A stretch of 64,000 nt of DNA from NCBI GenBank assembly GCA_003221695.1, contig QHSX01000051.1:1-64000 (forward strand), written 5' to 3'. Under the pieces are notes generated by a model. The model was not told the DNA's origin, ran no database searches, and worked only from the letters and a program-made list of their open reading frames with translations. This document shows positions 32,431-41,771 of this stretch, piece by piece (positions within the stretch are counted from its first letter, which is position 1; the number at the start of each line of letters is the position of its first letter). The stretch is from Candidatus Rokuibacteriota bacterium (GTDB taxonomy: Bacteria; Methylomirabilota; Methylomirabilia; Rokubacteriales; CSP1-6). The position numbers and the translations under genes were made by a program.

Positions 32431-35058
32431 GTGACCAAGGAGGAGCTGAGGCTCAAGGAGGCCCGGGAGCGGAGCGCTCACTGGAAGCGCTGGGGGCCCT
32501 ACCTCGCCGAGCGGCAGTGGGGCACGGTGCGCGAGGACTACAGCCCCCACGGCACCGCCTGGGATTTCTTCCCCCACGACCACGCCCGGTCGCGCGCCTA
32601 CCGCTGGGGTGAGGACGGCCTGGGCGGGATCACCGACAACCACGGGCGCCTCTGCTTCGCCCTGGCCCTCTGGAACGGCCATGATCCCATTCTCAAGGAG
32701 CGGCTGTTCGGGCTGACCGGCCCCGAGGGCAACCACGGCGAGGACGTGAAGGAGTACTACTTCTATCTCGACTCGACACCGACGCACTCCTACATGAAGT
32801 TCCTCTACAAGTACCCGCAGGCGGCGTTCCCGTACGGGACCCTGATCGAGGAAAACGGAGGGCGGGACCGGCAGGCGCCCGAGTTCGAGCTGATCGACAC
32901 GGGCGTCTTCGACGGCGACCGTTACTTCGACGTGCTGGTCGAGTACGCGAAGGCGGCGCCCGACGACCTCCTGATCCGGGTCACCGCGGTGAACCGCGGC
33001 CCCGGGGAGGCGACGCTCCACCTGCTGCCGACCCTCTGGTATCGGAACACGTGGTCGTGGAACCCGGCGGGCCCCGAGCGACCGGTGCTGCGTCAGGGGG
33101 TGGCCACGGCCGGCCACGTCGTGATCGAGGGCGAGCACCCCTCGCTCGGGGCGCGCTGGCTCTACTGCGAGGGCGCACCCGAGCTGCGCTTCACCGAGAA
33201 CGAGACCAATACAGAGCGCCTGTGGCGGGCGCCGAATCGGGCGCGCTACGTGAAGGACGGCATCGGCCGCTCCGTGGTCGCGGGGGAGCGGGACGCCGTC
33301 AACCCGGCCGCGGTCGGCACGAAGGCGGCCGCGTATCATCGCTGGACGCTCGCGCCCGGCGAGAGCCGGTCGACACGCTTGCGGCTCGCGAACACGCCGA
33401 TTCCGGGCGACCCGTTCGGGCGGGAGTTCGACAGCACGTGTACCCGGCGCCTGGCCGAGGCGGACGAGTTCTACGCGACCGTGATCCCCAAGGCCCTGTC
33501 GGACGACGCCAAGAGCGTCATGCGACAGGCCTTCGCCGGGCTGCTCTGGTCCAAGCAGTTCTACCACTACGACGTCCGGCGCTGGCTCGAGGGCGACCCG
33601 GGGTCGCCGCCGCCCCCGCCCGAGCGGTGGCAAGGGCGGAACCGCGAGTGGCTCCACCTCTACAACGAGGACGTCGTCTCGATGCCGGACAAGTGGGAGT
33701 ACCCGTGGTACGCGGCGTGGGATCTCGCGTTCCACATGATTCCGCTCGCGCTGATCGACCCCGACTTCGCCAAGGCGCAACTCGTCCTGTTCCTGCGCGA
33801 GTGGTACATGCATCCGAACGGGCAGCTTCCGGCGTACGAGTGGGCGCTCGGTGACGTGAACCCGCCGGTACACGCGTGGGCGGCCCTGCGCGTGTACCGG
33901 ATCGAGCGACGGCTCCGGGGCAAGGGGGATCGGACGTTCCTGGCGCGGGTGTTCCACAAGCTCCTGCTGAACTTCACGTGGTGGGTGAACCGCGAGGACG
34001 CCGAGGGGAAGAACGTCTTCCAGGGGGGGTTTCTCGGGCTCGACAACATCGGGGTGTTCGACCGGTCGGCGCCGCTGCCGACGGGGGGCCACATCGAGCA
34101 GTCCGACGGCACCTCGTGGATGGGGATGTACTGTCTGAACATGCTGGCGATCGCGCTCGAGCTGGCGAAGGAGGACCCGGCGTACGAGGACGTGGCCTCG
34201 AAGTTCTTCGAGCACTTCGTCTACATCGCTCACGCCATGAACACCCTCGACCTCTGGGACGAGGTCGACGGCTTCTATTACGACGTGCTCCGCACCGACG
34301 GCGCGGCCTGCCGGCTCAAGGTGCGCTCGATGGTCGGGCTCATCCCGCTCTTCGCGGTGGAGACGCTCGAGCCCGAGGTCGTGGAGAGGCTCCACGGCTT
34401 CAAGCGCCGGATGCAGTGGTTCATCGACAATCATCCGGAGTTCCGCGAGCACGTCGAGACGGCGACGAAGCCGGGCGTGGGGCCGCGGCGTCTGCTCGCG
34501 ATCGTGCCGCGTGAGCGGCTGCCGCGCGTGCTTGGCTATATGCTGGACGAGGCCGAGTTCTTCTCGCCCCACGGGATCCGCGCCGTCTCACGCTTCCACA
34601 AGGACCACCCGTACGTGCTCAGCCTGAACGGGACGGAGCACCGGGTCGACTACGAGCCCGCCGAGTCCACGGGCGGGCTCTTCGGCGGCAACTCGAACTG
34701 GCGGGGGCCGGTCTGGTTCCCGGTGAACTATCTCCTGATCGAGTCGCTCCAGCGCTGCCACCATTTCTACGGCGACGGCATGAAGGTCCCCTGCCCGACG
34801 GGCTCCGGCCGGATGCTCAACCTCTGGGAGGTGGCCGCCGAGCTCTCGCGACGGCTCGCGCGGATCTTCCTCCGGGGCAGGGACGGTCGGCGCCCTGTCT
34901 ACGGCGGGACGGAGAAGTTCCAGCGCGACCCCCACTGGCGCGACCTGATCCTCTTCCACGAGTACTTCCACGGCGACACCGGCGCCGGCATCGGCGCGAG
35001 CCACCAGACGGGCTGGACCGGCCTCGTCGCCAAGCTTCTCCAGCAGAGCGGGGAGTAG
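32431..35058 (+). CDS. GH63/MGH1-like glucosidase
   Basis: An 875-residue enzyme of the bacterial GH63-like group (related to glucosylglycerate/mannosylglycerate hydrolases). It opens [38 protein letters not shown], then shows [38 protein letters not shown] and [14 protein letters not shown] in an (alpha/alpha)6 barrel; the catalytic acids lie in these last two blocks and in the [11 protein letters not shown] region near the C-terminus. No signal peptide, so it acts in the cytoplasm. GTG start 18 bases after the oxidoreductase gene, closing the carbohydrate cluster. Confidence 0.85.
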   Translation: MTKEELRLKEARERSAHWKRWGPYLAERQWGTVREDYSPHGTAWDFFPHDHARSRAYRWGEDGLGGITDNHGRLCFALALWNGHDPILKERLFGLTGPEGNHGEDVKEYYFYLDSTPTHSYMKFLYKYPQAAFPYGTLIEENGGRDRQAPEFELIDTGVFDGDRYFDVLVEYAKAAPDDLLIRVTAVNRGPGEATLHLLPTLWYRNTWSWNPAGPERPVLRQGVATAGHVVIEGEHPSLGARWLYCEGAPELRFTENETNTERLWRAPNRARYVKDGIGRSVVAGERDAVNPAAVGTKAAAYHRWTLAPGESRSTRLRLANTPIPGDPFGREFDSTCTRRLAEADEFYATVIPKALSDDAKSVMRQAFAGLLWSKQFYHYDVRRWLEGDPGSPPPPPERWQGRNREWLHLYNEDVVSMPDKWEYPWYAAWDLAFHMIPLALIDPDFAKAQLVLFLREWYMHPNGQLPAYEWALGDVNPPVHAWAALRVYRIERRLRGKGDRTFLARVFHKLLLNFTWWVNREDAEGKNVFQGGFLGLDNIGVFDRSAPLPTGGHIEQSDGTSWMGMYCLNMLAIALELAKEDPAYEDVASKFFEHFVYIAHAMNTLDLWDEVDGFYYDVLRTDGAACRLKVRSMVGLIPLFAVETLEPEVVERLHGFKRRMQWFIDNHPEFREHVETATKPGVGPRRLLAIVPRERLPRVLGYMLDEAEFFSPHGIRAVSRFHKDHPYVLSLNGTEHRVDYEPAESTGGLFGGNSNWRGPVWFPVNYLLIESLQRCHHFYGDGMKVPCPTGSGRMLNLWEVAAELSRRLARIFLRGRDGRRPVYGGTEKFQRDPHWRDLILFHEYFHGDTGAGIGASHQTGWTGLVAKLLQQSGE

Positions 35059-35083
35059 CGTTACACTCCTCTCACGCCCGCTG

Positions 35084-35102
35084 CGTCGCCCTCTTGGCGA
35101 CG
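35084..35102 (+). terminator. Hairpin between convergent genes
   Basis: CGTCGCC and GGCGACG form a perfect 7-bp stem with loop CTCTT, 25 bases after the glucosidase stop. No T-run follows. The position between convergent genes fits a terminator. Confidence 0.45.
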
Positions 35103-35206
35103 GGTGAAGCCTCGGCGCTGCGGCCAGCGCCGGAAGTCGGGGAAGGTGGCCCCCGAGCCATCGCCGCGGATAGCCGCCGGAGTAACGTCCGGCCGGCGGG
35201 CTCGCC

Positions 35207-36208
35207 TCAGGCGCGGCCTTCCAGCGCCCGCTGGAGCTGGTCCAGATGGTTGTCGTCGTGCCACGCCATGACGGCCACCCAATCGCCGATCGTCATCCGG
35301 CCGCGCACGGCGTGAAGCCCGCCCCGCTGCCAGTCGGACGGGCCGAGATTCCGTAGGAAGGCTAACGCCTCCTCTCGCCGCTTGCGGAACGCCTCGAGCG
35401 CGCGCTCGGCGTCGCACCGGAGGTACTGGCGCTCCTCGGCCCAGCGATCGGCGAGGTCGGGGGCCGGGGCGAGCAGCTTCGGCTCGTCCATGGAGAGGAT
35501 CGTCTGGAAACGACCCATGAAGACTTCCTCGGTGTCCCGGAGATGGCAGACGACCTCCTTGGCCGCCCAGTTCTTCGGGTCGGGCCGGCGTGACAGCGCG
35601 GCCTCCCTCTGGCCCTTGATCGCGGCGGCGAGGTCGGTGGCCGTTCGCTCCATCCGTTCCAGGTTCGCTTCGGGCGGGAGCTTCAGGCGCTCCTCGATCG
35701 TCACCATGACGGTTCTCCTCTCGGGCACGAGCTGGTAGAAGAGGCTCGACTCGCGCTTGTAGAAGCCCTCCGTGTGGAACGAGTCCTTCAGGCGGAGCCC
35801 CGTGTAGTCGACGTGATGCCCGACCTCGTGGAGCAGGGTCCGGAGGAAGGTGCGGAACGCGACCACGCGCTTCTGCTTGGCCGTCCGCATCCAGAGCTGG
35901 ATCTTCGGCGGCTTGCCGCGCTCGTTGGTATAGAGGCCGTGGAGCTCGCCCCAGCGCGCGTGGGGTCGGGCCGCCAGCACGGTGACCTCGACCGGCGGCA
36001 ACCCCATGGCGTCGGTGAGCCCGCGAATCAGCGCCCGGCTCGCCGCCTGGGTCGCCGCGCGGTCTTCCGCCTTCAACGCCGTCTCCAACGCCGCGACGCG
36101 TGGGTGGAGGTCGGCCGGCCGCTCCAGGCGGACCTCGGTGAGCGCGTCGCTCTTCCGGTAGATCGCCTGCTGCGCGCGCGTGAGCCGGGCGTAGTACGCG
36201 AACACCAC
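35207..36208 (-). CDS. Zinc-metallopeptidase-like protein fused to a DinB domain
   Basis: A 333-residue open frame. Residues about 1-165 form a small metallopeptidase domain with the zinc motif HEVGHH (LLHEVGHHVDY) and the conserved tail KRESSLFYQLVP. From about residue 168 the frame continues without a stop into a complete DinB domain (CHLRDTEEVFMGR, AWHDDNHLDQL) that is a paralogue of the protein at 21443-21940. An internal ATG at 35707 has AGAGGAGAA 5-6 bases upstream, so DinB may also be made separately. The GTG at 36208 is the first credible start after the crotonase stop at 36214. It is either a true fusion or two genes joined by loss of a stop. Confidence 0.75.
   Translation of the reverse strand: MVFAYYARLTRAQQAIYRKSDALTEVRLERPADLHPRVAALETALKAEDRAATQAASRALIRGLTDAMGLPPVEVTVLAARPHARWGELHGLYTNERGKPPKIQLWMRTAKQKRVVAFRTFLRTLLHEVGHHVDYTGLRLKDSFHTEGFYKRESSLFYQLVPERRTVMVTIEERLKLPPEANLERMERTATDLAAAIKGQREAALSRRPDPKNWAAKEVVCHLRDTEEVFMGRFQTILSMDEPKLLAPAPDLADRWAEERQYLRCDAERALEAFRKRREEALAFLRNLGPSDWQRGGLHAVRGRMTIGDWVAVMAWHDDNHLDQLQRALEGRA
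35707..35722 (-). promoter_or_regulatory. Internal ribosome site and start for the DinB half
   Basis: On the minus strand AGAGGAGAACCGTC precedes ATG (35707-35705). The resulting 166-residue protein would start MVTIEERLKLPPE, which aligns with the start of the paralogue at 21940. This is a strong signal inside an open frame. Confidence 0.5.
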
Positions 36209-36213
36209 CGCGC

Positions 36214-36996
36214 TTACGTGCCCGAAAAGCGAGGCTTGCGCTTCTCGAGGAACGCCTTCGCGCCCTCGACGCGGTCCTCGGTGGTGCGGAGGAGTGTCGC
36301 CAGGTCGTTCTCGAGGCGGAGCCCGTCGGCGAGCGGCAGCTCGAGCCCCTTGACGACCGCCTCCTTGGCGTAGCGGAGCGCCACCGGCGCCTTGTCGGCG
36401 AGCGCGCGCGCGAGCTCCCGCGCCGCCGGGAGCACGCCCGCCGCGGGCACGACCCGCTCGACGAGCCCGAGGGAGAGCGCCTCGCGCGCGTCGATGCGCG
36501 CGCCGGTCAGGATCATCTCGAGCGCCTTGCCGCGGCCGATCAGGCGCGGGAGCCGCTGCGTGCCGCCTCCGCCGGGGATGATCGCGAGGTTGATCTCGGT
36601 CAAGCCGAGCTGCGCGTCCTCTGACGCGATCCGGAGATCGCACGCGAGCGCCAGCTCGAGCCCGCCGCCGAGCGCGTAGCCCCGGATCGCGGCGATGATC
36701 GGCTGGGGGCAGCGGTCCATCGCCGCGCGGAAGTCCACGCGTCGACGGCTCTCGCGGAAGCGGACGGGCGCCTCGCGCTCGACGAACTCGCGGATGTCGG
36801 CGCCCGCCGAAAAGGCGCGTTCGCCCGCGCCCGTGACGACCACGACGCGCACCGCGTCGCTCGTGGCCAGGTCGCCGAAGCAGCGCGTGAGCTCGCGGCG
36901 CATCGGCTCGTTCATCGCGTTATGGACCGCGGGCCGGTTGAGCGTGACGGTCGCGACGCCGTCGGCCACGTCGTAGAGGATCGTCGCGTCGGTCAT
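36214..36996 (-). CDS. Enoyl-CoA hydratase/isomerase
   Basis: A 260-residue crotonase. The CoA/oxyanion-hole blocks are AFSAGADIREF and ALGGGLELALACDLRIAS, with the catalytic-region glutamates around LTEINLAIIPGGGGTQRLPRLIG. It hydrates trans-2-enoyl-CoAs in beta-oxidation or related routes. Its start overlaps the stop of the CaiB-type gene (ATGA), and it ends six bases before the proposed start of the peptidase fusion. Substrate chain not predictable. Confidence 0.9.
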   Translation of the reverse strand: MTDATILYDVADGVATVTLNRPAVHNAMNEPMRRELTRCFGDLATSDAVRVVVVTGAGERAFSAGADIREFVEREAPVRFRESRRRVDFRAAMDRCPQPIIAAIRGYALGGGLELALACDLRIASEDAQLGLTEINLAIIPGGGGTQRLPRLIGRGKALEMILTGARIDAREALSLGLVERVVPAAGVLPAARELARALADKAPVALRYAKEAVVKGLELPLADGLRLENDLATLLRTTEDRVEGAKAFLEKRKPRFSGT

Positions 36997-38153
36997 CGGC
37001 GGGGGCCTCCCAACACGCGGCGCGCGTGGAGCGCGGCGATCTCGGCATCCGTGTAGCCGAGCTCACTCAGGATCGCGTCGGTGTGCTGGCCGAGCGTCGG
37101 TGGTGGACCCGGATCTCGCGTCGGCGTCTCGGCGAAGACGAGCGGCTGGCCCATCAGGCGGAGGCGGCCGACCTCGGGATGGTCGTACTCGTGGACCAGG
37201 CCGTGATGGCGCACCGCCGGGTCCTCGAAGAAGTCGAGCAGCGGCTGCACGGGCGCCGCCGGAATGTCGTGGGCGGCCAGGACGTCGAGCCACTCGGCGC
37301 GGGATTGCTCGCGGAACCGCGCCTCGAGGATCGGCAGGAGATCCGCGTTGTTCTGGATGCGCAGGAGCCAGGAGCCGAAGCGCGGATCGTCGGCGAGGTG
37401 CTCGAGGCCGAGCGCCTTGCAGAGCTTGACCCAGAAGGACTGGTTGCCGACCGCGAGGAAGAACCATTGGCCGTCGCCCGCCTGGTAGAGGCGATAGGTC
37501 GGGTTGTCGCGGACCAGCGAGGGCTTGCTCGGGTAGTCGACGGCGACCCCCGACTGGAGCGCCAGCACGCCCCTCAGGAGTGAGGTCTCGACGCGCTGGC
37601 CCCGCCCCGTGCGCTCGCGCGCGAAGAGGGCCGCGAGGATGGCCTGGGTCGCCAGCGCCGCCGTGTAGTAGTCGGTCGGCGCCGTGCGGAGGTACTGGGG
37701 CGGCCCGCCGAAGCCCTGGAGCGTCATGAGGCCGCCGAGCGCCTGGAAGATCGGATCGAAGCCCGGACGCTCGACGCCCGGGCCCGTGGAGCCGAACGCG
37801 GTGACCGAGCAGTAGACGAGGCGCGGGTTGAGCGCGGCGAGCCGCGTCCAGCCGACGCCGAGGCGCTCGGCGACGCCGGGCCGCATGTTCTCCATGACCA
37901 CGTCGCCGCGCGCCGCGAGCCGCTCGACGACCTCACGACCCTCCGGGGTCTTGAGGTCCACGCTGATCGAGCGCTTGCCGCGGTTCCACCCGAAGAACCC
38001 CGGTAGCTCACGGAACGAGTCGCCCTCGGGCGACTCCACCTTGACGACGTCGGCGCCCAGATCGGCGAGCTGCATCGCGGCGTACGCGCCGGCGATGTAG
38101 CTCGTGAGATCGACGACACGGATCCCGTCGAGCGGCGGTGGTTGGGTGGCCAC
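36993..38153 (-). CDS. CaiB/BaiF family III CoA-transferase
   Basis: A 386-residue class III CoA-transferase. It begins with PPLDGIRVVDLTSYIAGAYAAMQLADLGADVVKVE, then RGKRSISVDLKTPEGREVV and GFDPIFQALGGLM; the catalytic Asp lies in the PTDYYTAALA block region. Such enzymes move CoA between carboxylic acids and so activate substrates for the neighbouring acyl-CoA dehydrogenases. GTG start. It is upstream of and overlaps the enoyl-CoA hydratase gene, and lies 26 bases after the acyl-CoA dehydrogenase gene at 38180. Confidence 0.92.
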   Translation of the reverse strand: MATQPPPLDGIRVVDLTSYIAGAYAAMQLADLGADVVKVESPEGDSFRELPGFFGWNRGKRSISVDLKTPEGREVVERLAARGDVVMENMRPGVAERLGVGWTRLAALNPRLVYCSVTAFGSTGPGVERPGFDPIFQALGGLMTLQGFGGPPQYLRTAPTDYYTAALATQAILAALFARERTGRGQRVETSLLRGVLALQSGVAVDYPSKPSLVRDNPTYRLYQAGDGQWFFLAVGNQSFWVKLCKALGLEHLADDPRFGSWLLRIQNNADLLPILEARFREQSRAEWLDVLAAHDIPAAPVQPLLDFFEDPAVRHHGLVHEYDHPEVGRLRLMGQPLVFAETPTRDPGPPPTLGQHTDAILSELGYTDAEIAALHARRVLGGPRR

Positions 38154-38179
38154 GGGGAGCGGCGCGGGGCTCCCGCGGC

Positions 38180-39298
38180 CTACGCGGCGACCCGCCGGAC
38201 GATCAGCTCACGGTGATGGTCGGCGTCCCCGTACATCGCCTCGAGCGCCTTCGCACGCTTGAAGTAGAGGTGCAGGTCGTACTCCCACGTGAACCCGATG
38301 CCCCCGTGCACCTGAATCGCCTCGCCGCAGACGCGGCGCGCGGCGTCGCCCACGTACGCCTTGGCGACCGACGGTGCGAGCTCCGCGTCCTCGGCCTTCG
38401 CGTCGAGCGCCCACGCGGCGTAGTAGACGGCCGAGTGCGAGTTCTCGACCTCCAGGAGCATCTCGGCGCACTTGTGGCGGATCGCCTGGAAGGACCCGAT
38501 CGGCTGCCCGAACTGCTCGCGCACCTTCGCGTAGCCGACGGCCATGTCGAGGCACCGCCGCGCGGCCCCGAGCATCTCCGCCGCCGCGCCGACCGCGCCG
38601 CGCCTGAGCAGGCTCGCCAGCAACGGTCCCGCCTGGCCGGGGGCGCCGAGGACGGCGTCGCCCGCCACGGGCGTCCCCTCCAGCGTGACGGTGACGAGAC
38701 GGGTCGCCCCATCCATCACCTGCGCCGGTTCGAGCGTGAGCCCCGCGGCCCCCGGGTCCACGAGGAAGAGCGTGAGCCCGTCGGGCGTCCGCGCGGGCAC
38801 CAGGAGCACGTCGGCGACATGGGCCCACGGGACGAACCGCTTCGTGCCCGAGAGCGTCCAGCCCGTCGCTCGCTTCTCCGCGCGGGCCTGGGTCGCCTCG
38901 GGGCGCCAGTCGAGATCGGCGTCGAGGAAGGCGAGCGTCGCCCGGGCGTCGCCGGTGGCGATCGCGGACAGCCAACGCTTTCGCTGCCCGTCGGTGCCCG
39001 ACTCCTCGATCGCCCGGGCGGCGAGGACCGTCGGCAGGTACGGGCCGGGCACGGCGGCGCGCCCCATCTCCTCGAGGAGGATCGCGGTCTCGACCATGCC
39101 GAGCCCGCTTCCGCCGTGCGCCTCCGGGAGGGAGAGGCCGAGCCAGCCGAGCTCCCCCATCTCTTTCCACAGCGTCTCGCTCTCGCCCCGCGGGTCGTCC
39201 CAGAGCAGCCGCACGGTCGCGGGCGTCATGTGCTCGTCGAGGAAGGCGCGCGCCGAGTTTTTTAGTAATTGCTGGTCGGAGCTGAACGCGAAGTTCAT
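38180..39298 (-). CDS. Acyl-CoA dehydrogenase (small-subunit type)
   Basis: A 372-residue flavoprotein of the ACAD superfamily with the usual N-terminal helical, middle beta and C-terminal helical domains (LGWLGLSLPEAHGGSGLG; AVGYAKVREQFGQPIGSFQAIRH; QVHGGIGFTWEYDLHLYFKRA). It pairs with the larger ACAD gene immediately upstream (39303-40508, 4 bases apart), an arrangement typical of heteromeric ACADs acting on steroids or branched/aromatic acyl chains. The start region (residues about 10-13) contains rare TTA and CTA codons and an A6C run. Confidence 0.9.
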   Translation of the reverse strand: MNFAFSSDQQLLKNSARAFLDEHMTPATVRLLWDDPRGESETLWKEMGELGWLGLSLPEAHGGSGLGMVETAILLEEMGRAAVPGPYLPTVLAARAIEESGTDGQRKRWLSAIATGDARATLAFLDADLDWRPEATQARAEKRATGWTLSGTKRFVPWAHVADVLLVPARTPDGLTLFLVDPGAAGLTLEPAQVMDGATRLVTVTLEGTPVAGDAVLGAPGQAGPLLASLLRRGAVGAAAEMLGAARRCLDMAVGYAKVREQFGQPIGSFQAIRHKCAEMLLEVENSHSAVYYAAWALDAKAEDAELAPSVAKAYVGDAARRVCGEAIQVHGGIGFTWEYDLHLYFKRAKALEAMYGDADHHRELIVRRVAA

Positions 39299-39302
39299 GG
39301 CG

Positions 39303-40508
39303 TCACGCCTTCAGACGATCGGCGCGCACTTCCTTGGGCAGGCCGAGCACGCGTTCGCCGATGATGTTCTTCTGGATCTCGGAGGAGCCCGAGTAGATGG
39401 TTCCCGCGCGCGACCACAGGAACGCGGTCGCCCACGTGCCGGGCTCGCCCGAGGACGTGTCGATCTCCTCGAACTCCTCGCGCGCCGTCACGAGCTGGCC
39501 CCACGGCCCCAGGATCTCGAGCGCCAGCTCGTAGTAGCGCTTCTCGAACTCCGTGTACGAGAGCTTGGTGATCGACGACGCCGCGCCGGGGGACTCGCCG
39601 CGGTTCAGCGCGGAGAGCACGCGCAGCCCCGCGTAGCGCTGGACCTCGAGCTCGGCGTAGATCTTTCCCAGCTTGGCGCGGACGCGTGGGTCCTCGATGA
39701 GCGGCCGGCCGTCGCGCCGGAGCTCCTTCGCGGCGCGCACGAGCTGGTTGAAGGCGATCGCGTAGCGCGTGACGCGCCCGAGGGAGTTCGAGCCGCGCTC
39801 GAAGCCGAGCGTGGTCTGCGCGATCTCCCACCCCTGGTTCAGGCGACCGATGAGATCGCGCCGGTCGGCGCGGGCGTTGGTCATGAAGACCTCGGAGAAG
39901 AGCGAGGAGCCGGTGATCTGCCTGAGCGGGCGGACCTCGACGCCCGGCTGGCGCATGTTGAGGAGGAGGCACGAGATGCCCTTGTGCTTGGGCGCCTTCG
40001 GGTCGGTGCGGGCGAGCAGGATTCCCCAGTCGGCGATGGGCCCGCTCGAGGTCCAGATCTTCTGGCCGTTGACGACGAAGTGGTCGCCCTGGTCCTCGGC
40101 GCGCGTCTTGAGGCTCGCGAGGTCCGAGCCGGCATTGGGCTCGGAGTAGAGCTGACACCAGATCTCCTCGGCCGTGAGCATCTTCTTCAAGTAGCGCTGC
40201 TTCTGCCAGTCGGTGCCGTGAACGATGATCGTCGGCCCGATGAACCCGATCCCGAGTCCGTTGATGGCGGGCGGCGCGTCGACACGCGCCATCTCGTCCT
40301 GGACGATCGCCTGCTGCATCGGCGAGGCTCCCCAGCCGCCCAACTCGCGCGGCCACAGCATGCCGACGTAACCCGCCTCGTAGAGCTTCCGGTGCCACGC
40401 CTTGCGCTCGTCGAGCGTCTTGAGCTCGTGCGCGGGGACGTTGGCCCCGAGCCAGCGACGGACCTGGTTCCGGAACGCGAGGTCTTCGGGGGTGGGAGTC
40501 AGATCCAC
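39303..40508 (-). CDS. Acyl-CoA dehydrogenase (FadE-type partner)
   Basis: A 401-residue ACAD. GTG at 40508 is preceded by GAGGAGG 7 bases upstream and begins MDLTPTPEDLAFRNQVRRWLGANVP, the standard N-terminus; residues further upstream only translate a dispersed repeat. Blocks WPRELGGWGAS, CQLYSEPNAGSDLASLKTRA, GQKIWTSSG and the C-terminal YSGSSEIQKNIIGERVLGLP (FAD-contacting) are intact. It probably forms a hetero-oligomer with the product of 38180-39298. First gene of the acyl-CoA operon running to 35207. Confidence 0.92.
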   Translation of the reverse strand: MDLTPTPEDLAFRNQVRRWLGANVPAHELKTLDERKAWHRKLYEAGYVGMLWPRELGGWGASPMQQAIVQDEMARVDAPPAINGLGIGFIGPTIIVHGTDWQKQRYLKKMLTAEEIWCQLYSEPNAGSDLASLKTRAEDQGDHFVVNGQKIWTSSGPIADWGILLARTDPKAPKHKGISCLLLNMRQPGVEVRPLRQITGSSLFSEVFMTNARADRRDLIGRLNQGWEIAQTTLGFERGSNSLGRVTRYAIAFNQLVRAAKELRRDGRPLIEDPRVRAKLGKIYAELEVQRYAGLRVLSALNRGESPGAASSITKLSYTEFEKRYYELALEILGPWGQLVTAREEFEEIDTSSGEPGTWATAFLWSRAGTIYSGSSEIQKNIIGERVLGLPKEVRADRLKA

Positions 40509-40524
40509 CGGGCGGCCTCCTCTC

Positions 40525-40565
40525 TCACAGACTCGCCTCGCCTGCGGCTGCGGCTCGCACGGCCA
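40525..40565 (-). repeat. Dispersed GC-rich repeat, copy A
   Basis: TCACAGACTCGCCTCGCCTG followed by CGGCTGCGGCTCGCACGGCCA, 41 bp, 17 bp upstream of the acyl-CoA dehydrogenase start. Identical to 55871-55911 and one of at least seven copies in the window. Confidence 0.8.
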
Positions 40566-40615
40566 CGAGATGGACGTTTCTAGCACGCGCGCGCGGGTGA
40601 ATCAACGGGAGCCGT

Positions 40616-41431
40616 TCACGCCGGCGGGGGCAGGTGGTAGATCGCGGTATGTTGGACGTGGGCGACGGGACGGCGGCGGTCGCCGGCGACGATCACCAGG
40701 TCGAGCTCGACGAACTCGCGTCCCTTCTTTTCGAAGAGCGAGCGGACCCGGCCTCGCGTCGCGAGGGTCTCGCCGACGCGCGCGCCGCCCAGGTGACGCA
40801 CCGCGCTCCCGACGTGGATCCACAGACCGAGCGTCACGTTACGGTCGAGGGCGCGGTTGGCCTGGTCGAGGAAGAAGCCCGGATGGACGAAGCCGCGCGC
40901 GCCGCGATAGAGCCCGAGCGCGTCCCCGACCTTCTCGAGATACTCGCCGGCGCGCGCATCGTCGTACGTGGCGACCGGAGTGCCGAGGGCGGCGAGGCCA
41001 TCGAGGTGGGCGCGTGTCGCGGCGGGCCGCTCGGCGGGCACCGGCGCCGCCGGATAGAGCGCGAGGTTCACGGGTACCGGCGAGCCTGCCGGCACGGTCG
41101 CCGTCAGCGTGGCGCACTCGCCCGCCGCTGCCGTCGACGCGACGAGCGTGGCGGTCACGCGCCGCGCGTCATGCCCCACGACCGCCCCGGTGACGGTGAC
41201 CTCTTCGCCGTCGAGCACGGGCTCCACGAACCTGACGGCGGCCGTGCCGCGCTCGAGCCAGGCCGCGCCGAACGCCGCGACGAGGGGATGGGTCAGGTAG
41301 GCGTAGACGATCATGCCCGGCACGAGCCCGCCGCGGAACCCGTACCGGCGCGCCACGACGTCGTCGTGGATCTGGTTCTCCGAGTTCTCCGGAGTGTTCC
41401 GCGCCTTGACGCGGTACTCGGGCAGCCTCAC
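40616..41431 (-). CDS. MaoC/FAS1-like double-hotdog dehydratase domain protein
   Basis: A 271-residue protein with two hotdog-like halves. The first half carries NTPENSENQIHDDVVARRYGFRGGLVPGM, the hydratase-type D/H motif with acyl-CoA-binding glycines; the second half (GARVGETLATRGRVRSLFEKKGREFVELD) is a non-catalytic hotdog. This layout is common in Rokubacterial and actinobacterial acyl-CoA clusters and fits a 2-enoyl-CoA hydratase. The GTG start at 41431 overlaps the stop of the GYD gene (GTGA), so translation is coupled. It is separated from the ACAD genes by copy A of the dispersed repeat. Confidence 0.78.
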   Translation of the reverse strand: MRLPEYRVKARNTPENSENQIHDDVVARRYGFRGGLVPGMIVYAYLTHPLVAAFGAAWLERGTAAVRFVEPVLDGEEVTVTGAVVGHDARRVTATLVASTAAAGECATLTATVPAGSPVPVNLALYPAAPVPAERPAATRAHLDGLAALGTPVATYDDARAGEYLEKVGDALGLYRGARGFVHPGFFLDQANRALDRNVTLGLWIHVGSAVRHLGGARVGETLATRGRVRSLFEKKGREFVELDLVIVAGDRRRPVAHVQHTAIYHLPPPA

Positions 41432-41721
41432 GGAAGCGTCGAGATCAGCTTCCGGTACTCCGCCTCGGTGAACGCCTTCATCGTTGTCGTGCGGACGTTT
41501 CCACCCGCGGCGAGCATGAGGATGAACTTTGCGGCCGTCTCGTCGCTCGGGGCCTCCATGACCGTGACGATGTCGTGGGCGCCCATCGTCAGATAGAACT
41601 GCTTCACCTCGCCGCCCATGTCCTTCAGCGTCTTCTTGGCGGCGTCGAGGCGCTTGGGGCTGTCCTTGATGTTCCGGATCCCCTGATCGCTGTAGTTGAC
41701 GAGGGAGATGTAGGTCGGCAT
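41428..41721 (-). CDS. GYD domain protein
   Basis: A 97-residue ferredoxin-like alpha/beta protein. It begins MPTYISLVNYSDQGIRNIKDS and continues with FYLTMGAHDIVTVMEAPSDE, the characteristic G-x-x-D core after which the GYD family is named. AAGGAGG lies 5 bases before the ATG. The function of GYD proteins is not established; they are dimeric and often accompany oxidative or CoA-linked catabolism. Coupled to the downstream hydratase gene. Confidence 0.85.
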   Translation of the reverse strand: MPTYISLVNYSDQGIRNIKDSPKRLDAAKKTLKDMGGEVKQFYLTMGAHDIVTVMEAPSDETAAKFILMLAAGGNVRTTTMKAFTEAEYRKLISTLP

Positions 41722-41771
41722 GGAGACCTCCTTCGTTCCGCGGTCGTGCCGGGTGGCCAAGTATATAATCA

